Part shown: positions 1 to 5,070 of the stretch, piece by piece
How the letters are laid out: every line of letters begins with the position of its first letter
Numbering within the stretch: the first letter of the stretch is position 1
Origin: Oscillospiraceae bacterium
Lineage (GTDB): Bacteria; Bacillota; Clostridia; Saccharofermentanales; Saccharofermentanaceae
Assembly: GCA_902795955.1 (NCBI GenBank)
Contig: CADBNJ010000322.1
Coordinates: forward strand, 1-6,663
Direction of reading: 5' to 3'
DNA: 6,663 nt
Notes under the pieces: generated by a model
Databases searched by the model: none
Told to the model about the DNA's origin: nothing
Seen by the model: the letters and a program-made list of their open reading frames with translations, nothing else
Position numbers and translations under genes: made by a program

Positions 1-578
1 CCGAGGTCTGTCCTGCACCAGCCCGGATCGGTAAGGTTCATGGTAACGCCTGTTCCGCCAAGCTTTGTTGCCATGTCCTTTGTTATCTTGTCAAGGGCAG
101 CCTTGGCACCGGAATAACCTGCCTGTTCAGGCTCCTTGTCGATGCCGCTTGTAGTATTGACGATACGCCCGAATCCCTTCCCGATCATCTTGGGGAGGAA
201 GTGATAGCAGATCATCGCAGGAGCTATTGTGTTTACGTTGAAGCTGACCCAGTAATCCTCGGGCGGAGTCCGGCAGAACTCCTTGCGGTAAGCTATCTGA
301 AGCCCCGCATTGTTGAGCACGACTTCCACATCAACTCCGAGCGTATCGATATCATCGAGCATCTTCATTACGGACGGAATGTCATTAAGATCCGCCTCCA
401 CGGAATGACACATTACGCCCTTGGCCTTGACTTCATCCTCGAGGGAGGCCGTATGCTCAACGCTCCTGCTCTGGAGGATGAGATTGCATCCCTGATCTGC
501 CATGAGATTCGCTGCCAGACGTCCCAGGCCTCTCGATGCTCCTGTTATAAGTACCCATTTCCCTTTAAGATCTATCAT
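1..578 (-). CDS. Classical short-chain dehydrogenase/reductase (SDR), C-terminus cut off by the window edge
   Basis: Reading the minus strand from the ATG at 578 gives 192 uninterrupted codons to the left edge, so the protein is partial and lacks roughly the last 50 residues of a usual 240-250 residue SDR. Seen in the sequence: the Rossmann nucleotide-binding motif TGASRGLG at residues 12-19, an acidic residue at D63 in the adenine-contact position, NNAG at 89-92, an Asn at 116, Ser144, and the catalytic YSGAK (Tyr155, Lys159), followed by PGW and a Thr/Asp pair at 185-191. These are the complete classical SDR signature, so it should be an active cytoplasmic NAD(P)(H)-dependent oxidoreductase. 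Its substrate cannot be read from this sequence. The start is 2 nt after the stop of the upstream epimerase-like gene. Its Shine-Dalgarno GAGGTG (584-589) lies inside that gene's last codons, so the two are co-transcribed and probably translationally coupled. Confidence 0.93.
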   Translation of the reverse strand, partial: MIDLKGKWVLITGASRGLGRLAANLMADQGCNLILQSRSVEHTASLEDEVKAKGVMCHSVEADLNDIPSVMKMLDDIDTLGVDVEVVLNNAGLQIAYRKEFCRTPPEDYWVSFNVNTIAPAMICYHFLPKMIGKGFGRIVNTTSGIDKEPEQAGYSGAKAALDKITKDMATKLGGTGVTMNLTDPGWCRTDL

Positions 579-580
579 TA

Positions 581-1606
581 TTACACCTCGCTTTTTGCTT
601 TATCTATCGCTGCTATAACTCTGTCGCACCACTCATCGAATTCCTTGTCTTCCACCTGGCATTCGGGATGCGATAATACATAATCCAAAGACATCTTAAC
701 GCCCTCGTCGAATCTGACGGATGTCCTCATCTGAGGCACAGCCCTCTTGAGCTTGCTGTTGTCAAAAACAACAGATACGGACTTATCACCCGTAAGGCTC
801 CCCTCGAAATCAAAGCCGTACTTATCTCCGGCCGCCGACAGGAAATCGGAGGACACGTGATAGGCCTTGAGTTCCTTGCCCAGTGTTCTTGCGATCGTCT
901 GATATATCTGATCCCATGTAAGTGACTCGTCCGAAGTGATATGGAATGCCTCGCCGATGGCGTGCGGATTTGCCATAAGTCCCGTATATCCCACCGCGAA
1001 ATCAGCATTCCATGTTACGGTCCACAGAGATGATCCGTCGCCCTGTATGATCACGGGTTTGCCGTCGATGATTCTCTTTATGACCTGCCAGAAGCCTTTC
1101 TTACCGTGGACTCCGAGTGGTACATGACGTTCGTCGTAAGTGTGGCTCGGACGGACGATGGTCACGGGGAATCCTTCTTCTCTGTACTTCTTCATCAGGA
1201 ACTCCTCACAGGCGATCTTGTCGCGTGAATACTGCCAATAGGGATTAGCAAGTGAAGTACCTTCGGTTATTACATAGCCTGCTGCAGGCTTGTGATAGGC
1301 CGATGCCGAGCTTATGTAGATATACTGCTTCGTCTTACCGGCAAAAAGCCTGTAGTCGCGTTCAACCTGTTCCACGGTGAATCCGATGAATTCGCATACC
1401 GCATCGAAAGTCATGTCTCCGATCTTGCCGAGAACATCCGCCTCGTCATTGATGTCTGCCTTTATGAGTGTAACGTTACCGGGAATGACTTCCGTTCTGT
1501 TGCCCCTGTTGAGAACATATACTTCCCAGAGAGGATCTTCTGACAGACGCTTTACGATTGCCGTGCTTATTGTACCTGTTCCGCCGATGAATAATGCTTT
1601 TCTCAT
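581..1606 (-). CDS. NAD(P)-dependent epimerase/dehydratase-like protein (extended or atypical SDR)
   Basis: A complete 341-residue protein. The N-terminus carries a glycine-rich Rossmann motif, GGTGTIS (8-14), followed by LNRG (32-35), which suits binding of the adenosine ribose or phosphate, and an Asp at 51 after the third strand. The active-site region shows a serine-rich ISSASAY stretch (98-104) and YSRDK (Tyr126, Lys130), the catalytic Tyr-x-x-x-Lys of the superfamily. VRPSHTY (151-157) matches the usual substrate-domain entry. The GGTGxIS form of the motif and the overall pattern resemble CSP41-like and nucleotide-sugar epimerase-like proteins (COG0451-type). The actual substrate is unknown, and a sugar nucleotide or small metabolite would be a guess. 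The start at 1606 is supported by a GGAGGA ribosome site at 1615-1620 with an 8-nt spacer. It is the first gene of an operon with the downstream SDR and is transcribed divergently from the AraC-type regulator, which is a natural candidate to control it. Confidence 0.92.
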   Translation of the reverse strand: MRKALFIGGTGTISTAIVKRLSEDPLWEVYVLNRGNRTEVIPGNVTLIKADINDEADVLGKIGDMTFDAVCEFIGFTVEQVERDYRLFAGKTKQYIYISSASAYHKPAAGYVITEGTSLANPYWQYSRDKIACEEFLMKKYREEGFPVTIVRPSHTYDERHVPLGVHGKKGFWQVIKRIIDGKPVIIQGDGSSLWTVTWNADFAVGYTGLMANPHAIGEAFHITSDESLTWDQIYQTIARTLGKELKAYHVSSDFLSAAGDKYGFDFEGSLTGDKSVSVVFDNSKLKRAVPQMRTSVRFDEGVKMSLDYVLSHPECQVEDKEFDEWCDRVIAAIDKAKSEV

Positions 1607-1692
1607 GATGTATATCCTCCTTATTCACATGTTATCTTAAAACTGGTATTATTCCTCTTATATTATGATTGGTTTTTTTATCATTTTTTGAC
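1607..1692. promoter_or_regulatory. Divergent intergenic region between the epimerase-SDR operon and the AraC-type regulator
   Basis: This AT-rich stretch must hold the promoters for both directions. On the plus strand, TTAAAA (1637-1642) and TATTAT (1661-1666) are separated by 18 bp and form a plausible but weak sigma-A promoter. A second -10-like hexamer, TATCAT (1679-1684), ends 8 nt before the regulator's ATG but has no good -35 partner. On the minus strand the epimerase has a strong ribosome site (1615-1620), and only weak -10 candidates such as TAAGAT (1635-1640) are visible. No clear inverted repeat was found; AraC-type operators are usually degenerate direct repeats that cannot be recognised by eye. 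Promoter assignments here are inference. Confidence 0.4.
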
Positions 1693-2568
1693 ATGAGGGA
1701 GGCGATCGGTCTGGATAGCGCGGGATATGAGTATTTCTCATTTAACAATGCAAGGGCGATCAATGTTGCCGCCGGCTCCGCCGAGCGCGTTTTTCCGTCT
1801 CACCGGCATGCATACGGCGAGATAATACTCGTTGGAAGCGGCAGCAGGAACATATACAGGATCGATGATTCGCTGTATTCGCTGGCTGCCGGGGACATTG
1901 TTCTTATCTGGCCGATGGAGATGCACGAGATCGTGGATGCGAACCGTGAAGACTCCGTAGTCATCCAGTACAGCAACACTTTCGCGGATTCGCTCTTCGA
2001 CTTCAAGAGGATAGTTAACCATTACCATGATCTGCATATCATCTGCATCAATTCTCATCCGGAGCTGGCGGCAGAGCTTAAATCAATAATTGATAAGATC
2101 TTCGATGTCTGGAACTGCTCCGGGGATAACCGGGAGATGAAGTGTGCAGGTCTGTTGTGCGAACTGATGATCGTGCTTGATAAGCATCAGGCGGAACTTG
2201 ATGCCGACATATCAAATGACGGCGGCAAGACGGTGTCTGACAGTACGCTCAATAACATCATATCTGTTATGGATTACATTAAGAATAATCTGACTGCAGA
2301 CGACCTGTCGCAAACAGCAATGGCGGAGAGAGCCGGACTTAACAAGGATTATTTCTCCCGTGCGTTCAAGGATGTGACGGGACAGAATTACAGCAAGTGG
2401 CTCAATGCGGTCAGAGTTGAGAAAGCAGTCTCACTCCTTCCCGAGGACAGCCTGTCTCTTACTGAGATAGCCATGCTGTCCGGATTCAAGAGCATTCCGA
2501 GCTTTAACAGGGTATTTGCGGAGTACAAGAATGCGCCCCCTTCAAAATACCGCAAGATGTTGAAGTGA
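1693..2568 (+). CDS. AraC-family transcriptional regulator with N-terminal cupin sensor domain
   Basis: A 291-residue protein if translation starts at the ATG at 1693. The N-terminal part contains a cupin-like ligand-binding fold: FPSHRHAYGEIILVGSG, then LAAGDIVLIWPMEMHEI, with histidines where AraC-type cupins line the pocket. The C-terminal ~105 residues (about 186-291) form the double helix-turn-helix AraC domain. The first HTH spans MAERAGLNKDYFSRAFKDVTG, and the second is LTEIAMLSGF (256-265) followed by SFNRVFAEYKNAPPSKYRK (270-288), the classic AraC signature. It should bind direct-repeat sites and respond to a small molecule that cannot be inferred. An in-frame TTG at 1669 would add eight hydrophobic residues; the ATG is preferred because the extra residues do not resemble the family. 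Neither start has a recognisable Shine-Dalgarno. It lies divergent to the dehydrogenase pair, a typical arrangement for a local regulator, and 27 nt upstream of the polymerase gene. Confidence 0.93.
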   Translation: MREAIGLDSAGYEYFSFNNARAINVAAGSAERVFPSHRHAYGEIILVGSGSRNIYRIDDSLYSLAAGDIVLIWPMEMHEIVDANREDSVVIQYSNTFADSLFDFKRIVNHYHDLHIICINSHPELAAELKSIIDKIFDVWNCSGDNREMKCAGLLCELMIVLDKHQAELDADISNDGGKTVSDSTLNNIISVMDYIKNNLTADDLSQTAMAERAGLNKDYFSRAFKDVTGQNYSKWLNAVRVEKAVSLLPEDSLSLTEIAMLSGFKSIPSFNRVFAEYKNAPPSKYRKMLK

Positions 2569-2589
2569 GCCGGCGGTTTATATTACAAT
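2560..2589 (+). promoter_or_regulatory. Candidate promoter for the polymerase-YolD-flavodoxin operon, overlapping the end of the AraC gene
   Basis: TTGAAG (2560-2565) and TACAAT (2584-2589) are separated by 18 bp and match the sigma-A consensus at 4 of 6 and 5 of 6 positions. Transcription from it would begin about 7 nt after the -10, at or next to the ATG of the polymerase at 2596, which would give a leaderless or almost leaderless mRNA. This agrees with the absence of a Shine-Dalgarno before that ATG. No LexA-type inverted repeat of the Firmicute kind (GAAC-N4-GTTC) was seen nearby. Prediction by eye only. Confidence 0.4.
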
Positions 2590-2595
2590 CCTGAT

Positions 2596-4071
2596 ATGAC
2601 AGACAGGGTATACATAGCGATCGATCTTAAATCATTCTATGCCAGCGTGGAATGCGCCGGCAGAGGTCTTGATCCGCTCAACACAAATCTCGTGGTCGCA
2701 GATAAGAGCCGTACTGACAAGACGATCTGCCTTGCCGTATCACCCTCGCTCAAGAGTTACGGTATATCAGGAAGAGCCAGGCTTTTTGAAGTGGTCCAAA
2801 GGGTGCAGCAGGTCAATGATGAGAGGAGAAGACTGTCCCCCGGCAAGGAACTTACGGGGAAGAGTTATCTGTATTCCGAACTTGTGTCTGATCCGTCGCT
2901 GGCTGTAGATTATGTTGTTGCAGTACCCAGGATGGCGGAATACATGAAGGTCAGCGCCGGGATATACGGAATATATTTAAAGTACATTGCGCCGGAGGAT
3001 ATTTTCGCCTACTCCGTGGATGAAGTGTTCATCGATGCGACGGAGTATCTCAAGCTCTACAATGTAAGTGCTCATGATCTGGCGCGCAGGATGATACAGG
3101 ATGTCCTCAAGGCAACGGGCATCACGGCAACGGCGGGGATCGGGACGAACATGTATCTGTGCAAGGTAGCCATGGACATAGTAGCCAAGCATATCCCCGC
3201 AGATAAGGACGGTGTGCGCATCGCAGAGCTGGACGAGGAGAAGTACAGAAGGGAACTGTGGGATCACAGACCGGTAACCGACTTCTGGAGAGTGGGGAGA
3301 GGAACAGCTTCACGTCTCGAGAGAATAGGCATATTTACGATGGGTGACATTGCAAGATGTTCGCTTGACCGCAGGAGTATAGGTCAGCTGTACAAGGTGT
3401 TTGGCAAGAATGCGGAACTTCTGATCGATCACGCATGGGGAATAGAGCCGGCTACAGTGGCGGATGTCAAGGCATATAAGCCTGACAACAACAGCCTGTC
3501 CTCGGGTCAGGTGCTGCAGGAGCCTACTGACTATGAGACAGCCAAGCTCATCGCGTGGGAGATGGCCGATGTTCTGTCACTCGATCTCGTGGACAAGAAG
3601 CTTGTTACGGATCAGATAGTGCTTACCATTAATTACGATCAGGAGAGTCTGGCGGACGGTTCATATAAAGGAGAGGTAACGTCTGATTATTATGGCAGGC
3701 AGGTGCCCAAACACGCCCACGGGACTGCAAATCTGGGGAAACATACATCATCTTCAAGAAAGATCAATGAAGCAACGGTTGAATTATTTGAGAGCATTGT
3801 TGACAAGAATCTGCTCGTGAGAAGGATCACCATTGCGGCATGTAATGTTCTCAGTGAGAATGATATACCCCCGAGCGAGAGATATGAGCAGATAAGCCTT
3901 TTCGATGAGGAGAAGCCGCAGGAGGACAACTCGAAAGAGCGGGCCCTCCAGGAAGCGATGCTTGATATCAAGCGCAGGTTCGGCAAGAATTCGGTGATCA
4001 AGGCAAAGAACCTTAACAAGGGCGGAACGGCGATCGACAGGAACAAACAGATAGGCGGGCATAAGGCATGA
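2596..4071 (+). CDS. Y-family translesion DNA polymerase of the Firmicute UvrX/YqjW type
   Basis: A 491-residue error-prone polymerase expected to copy past damaged template bases. The palm catalytic carboxylates are visible as D10 in AIDLKSFYASVE and D142-E143 in YSVDEVFID. Tyr15 sits in the steric-gate position that excludes ribonucleotides. Lys12 replaces the second Asp of E. coli DinB (DMD), as is normal for the UvrX-like branch. The protein also has the branch-typical segment with YLYSEL and a PRMAEYM stretch before the catalytic SVDE, an HhH-like region (FWRVGRGTASRLERIGI), and a little-finger domain containing HGTANL and TSSSRKI. QISLF (432-436) followed by D is a convincing sliding-clamp binding motif, so the enzyme should act at replication forks through the beta clamp. 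It is longer than E. coli DinB (about 350 residues) but usual for this clade. The stop overlaps the start of the YolD-like gene by 4 nt (ATGA). The ATG at 2596 lacks a Shine-Dalgarno. This type can be chromosomal or carried on mobile elements; nothing mobile is visible here. Confidence 0.96.
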   Translation: MTDRVYIAIDLKSFYASVECAGRGLDPLNTNLVVADKSRTDKTICLAVSPSLKSYGISGRARLFEVVQRVQQVNDERRRLSPGKELTGKSYLYSELVSDPSLAVDYVVAVPRMAEYMKVSAGIYGIYLKYIAPEDIFAYSVDEVFIDATEYLKLYNVSAHDLARRMIQDVLKATGITATAGIGTNMYLCKVAMDIVAKHIPADKDGVRIAELDEEKYRRELWDHRPVTDFWRVGRGTASRLERIGIFTMGDIARCSLDRRSIGQLYKVFGKNAELLIDHAWGIEPATVADVKAYKPDNNSLSSGQVLQEPTDYETAKLIAWEMADVLSLDLVDKKLVTDQIVLTINYDQESLADGSYKGEVTSDYYGRQVPKHAHGTANLGKHTSSSRKINEATVELFESIVDKNLLVRRITIAACNVLSENDIPPSERYEQISLFDEEKPQEDNSKERALQEAMLDIKRRFGKNSVIKAKNLNKGGTAIDRNKQIGGHKA

Positions 4072-4478
4072 GCAGATATGACGATATGATACACCTGACG
4101 AGGCCTCAATATGATGATCTGCCGCCTATGCCGGTAAGTGACAGGGCAGCGCAGTTCTCTCCTTTCGCCGCACTTGTCGGGTATGATCTTGCCGTGGCCG
4201 AGACTGAGAGACTTACGGACAGTAAAAGGGAACTGTCGGAGGATGAGGCTGCGGAACTTGGCGCCATGATCGCCAGGCTTTCCGCAATGGCGGATGAACA
4301 CCCTCAGGTGACAGTTGTTTATTTCGTTCCCGATAAGCTCAAGGAAGGCGGGGAGTATGCCGAGAAGAAGGGCAGGCTGAAGACAGTCGACGGATATAAT
4401 AAAGAGCTTGTCTTCGCTGACGGAGACAGGATAAGAATGGATGATATTTACAGCATAGGAGGTATCGGTGATGAGTAA
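4068..4478 (+). CDS. YolD-like protein, partner gene of the Y-family polymerase
   Basis: A 136-residue protein with the hallmarks of the YolD-like family: an N-terminal DDMIHL-type start, the conserved SDRAAQFSPFAALVGYD block (24-40), and a C-terminal half with VTVVYFVPD (81-89), a GGEY turn, and DGDRIRMDDIYSIGG, which reads as a small beta-rich domain. In Bacillus and Clostridia this family sits next to UvrX/YqjW-type polymerases, and it has been proposed on that basis to be a functional counterpart of UmuD as polymerase partner. No Ser-Lys protease dyad of UmuD/LexA type is apparent, so any role would be non-proteolytic; the biochemical role is not established. Its ATG overlaps the polymerase stop by 4 nt, with a modest AGGCGG ribosome site at 4053-4058 (9-nt spacer), so stoichiometric translation with the polymerase is likely. 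Confidence 0.93.
   Translation: MSRYDDMIHLTRPQYDDLPPMPVSDRAAQFSPFAALVGYDLAVAETERLTDSKRELSEDEAAELGAMIARLSAMADEHPQVTVVYFVPDKLKEGGEYAEKKGRLKTVDGYNKELVFADGDRIRMDDIYSIGGIGDE
4457..4462 (+). promoter_or_regulatory. Strong Shine-Dalgarno that fixes the flavodoxin start
   Basis: AGGAGG lies inside the YolD-like coding sequence, 8 nt before the ATG at 4471. A GTG at 4468 is also in frame but would leave a spacer of only 5 nt and add just one methionine, so the ATG is the better start. The perfect site suggests that the flavodoxin is translated more strongly than the polymerase, which has no visible site. Confidence 0.8.
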
Positions 4479-4947
4479 GACATTAGTTGCTTATTTCAGC
4501 GCAAGCGGAGTAACGAAGAAAGTGGCGGAGAAGATCGCAGGTGTCACCGGAGCTGATCTGTTTGAGATCGTTCCCGAGGTTCCTTACACAAAGGCAGATC
4601 TTAACTGGATGAACAGAAAGAGCAGGAGTTCCGTCGAGATGAAGGACAGATCGTCAAGACCTGCGATATCCTCGAGAATAGATGATATATCTGTGTATGA
4701 CCGCATATTTGTCGGCTTCCCGGTGTGGTGGTACAGAGAGCCTTCCATCATTGACACATTCATGGAATCGTATGATTTCAGCGGGATAACTGTCATCCCT
4801 TTCTGTACGTCAGGCAGCAGCGGGATCGGCGACTCCGGCAGGAATATGGGAGAGCTTGCAAAGGGTGCAGCCGTCAAAGAAGGAAAGCGGCTGTCCGCGA
4901 GAGTGAAGGAAGCTGATATTAAGAGCTGGACTGACTCTGTTATTTGA
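4471..4947 (+). CDS. Flavodoxin-like FMN protein (Flavodoxin_4 type)
   Basis: A 158-residue cytoplasmic protein with a flavodoxin fold. Its N-terminal strand leads into the FMN-phosphate loop FSASGVTKK (9-17), a variant of the usual S/T-x-T-G-N/V-T loop. GFPVWWYREPSIIDTFMES (82-100) provides the aromatic FMN-contact loop, and VIPFCTSGSSGIGDS (108-122) is the conserved third loop of the Flavodoxin_4 group. Proteins of this group are annotated as flavodoxins or NAD(P)H-dependent flavin reductases; the electron partner cannot be inferred. The length is normal, with no insertion of the long-chain type. The gene overlaps the YolD-like gene by 8 nt and so belongs to the polymerase operon. No obvious hairpin-plus-U-tract terminator follows it, so read-through into the next gene is possible. 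Why a flavodoxin is coupled to a damage-tolerance polymerase is not clear. Confidence 0.93.
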   Translation: MSKTLVAYFSASGVTKKVAEKIAGVTGADLFEIVPEVPYTKADLNWMNRKSRSSVEMKDRSSRPAISSRIDDISVYDRIFVGFPVWWYREPSIIDTFMESYDFSGITVIPFCTSGSSGIGDSGRNMGELAKGAAVKEGKRLSARVKEADIKSWTDSVI

Positions 4948-4953
4948 GACCAT

Positions 4954-4986
4954 ATGCATCTTACCGCGCCAAAATGCATCTTGCCG
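4954..4986 (+). repeat. Pair of 13-bp direct repeats with a 20-bp period, candidate activator-binding sites
   Basis: ATGCATCTTACCG (4954-4966) and ATGCATCTTGCCG (4974-4986) differ at one position and are spaced 20 bp start to start, close to two turns of the helix. The second copy ends 9 bp before the candidate -35 hexamer of the hydrolase promoter, the usual location for an activator. LytTR-family regulators (AgrA, ComE and relatives) bind paired direct repeats of about 9 bp with a period of about 20-22 bp, and a LytTR gene lies at the end of this same operon. The repeat and spacing are seen directly; the link to the LytTR protein is inference. Confidence 0.6.
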
Positions 4987-4995
4987 TCATGTCTG

Positions 4996-5024
4996 TTGTA
5001 AGAAGATGATGTCAGCTATATAGT
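4996..5024 (+). promoter_or_regulatory. Candidate sigma-A promoter for the hydrolase-LytTR operon
   Basis: TTGTAA (4996-5001) and TATAGT (5019-5024) are separated by exactly 17 bp and match the consensus at 4 of 6 and 5 of 6 positions. Transcription is expected to start near 5031, leaving a leader of about 27 nt that contains an AGGCGG ribosome site (5045-5050) 7 nt before the ATG at 5058. The -10 sits within the left arm of the inverted repeat, so a protein bound there would block the promoter. The imperfect -35 fits an activator-dependent promoter. Confidence 0.55.
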
Positions 5025-5070
5025 GTCGTCAAATACAAAAGCAAAGGCGGTATTATTATGACGACACTAT
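5020..5070. repeat. Perfect 12-bp inverted repeat bracketing the hydrolase ribosome site and start codon
   Basis: ATAGTGTCGTCA (5020-5031) and its exact reverse complement TGACGACACTAT (5059-5070) are separated by 27 nt. The left arm overlaps the candidate -10 element. The right arm begins at the second base of the start codon and covers codons 2-4 (Thr, Thr, Leu). The interval holds the leader and ribosome site. In DNA this could be a pair of operator half-sites for a repressor. In RNA made by read-through from the flavodoxin operon it would form a hairpin that pairs most of the AUG. Extension by one base on either side fails, so the arms are exactly 12 bp. Confidence 0.75.

Noticed and set aside
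201..683. Open frame of 160 codons on the plus strand
   Set aside because: It lies opposite the SDR and epimerase-like genes, crosses their junction, has no recognisable domain and no ribosome site; the minus-strand proteins have complete family motifs.
1613..1661. Imperfect repeat TATCCTCCTTAT / TATTCCTCTTAT in the divergent region as AraC sites
   Set aside because: Only 9 of 12 positions match and the first copy is the epimerase ribosome site on the other strand, so the resemblance is likely due to low-complexity pyrimidines.
1669..1692. TTG start adding eight residues to the AraC-type regulator
   Set aside because: The extension is hydrophobic (VFLSFFD), lacks a Shine-Dalgarno and does not resemble the N-terminus of cupin-AraC proteins; the ATG at 1693 is preferred, though not proven.
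2569..2595. LexA/SOS box upstream of the polymerase
   Set aside because: No GAAC-N4-GTTC-type inverted repeat is present in this gap or immediately around it.
3690..4301. Open frame of 203 codons on the minus strand
   Set aside because: It runs antisense to the polymerase C-terminus and YolD-like gene, both of which match known families; its translation shows no family features.
4584..4979. Minus-strand frame of 131 codons antisense to the flavodoxin
   Set aside because: A shadow of the flavodoxin coding sequence without a ribosome site or domain.
4974..5010. Weak stem between CATCTT (4977-4982) and AAGATG (5003-5008) as a terminator of the flavodoxin operon
   Set aside because: Only 6 bp with a 20-nt loop and no U-tract afterwards; it does not resemble an intrinsic terminator.
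5016..5023. Palindrome CTATATAG
   Set aside because: Short, AT-rich and explained by the overlap with the candidate -10 hexamer; not counted as a separate operator.
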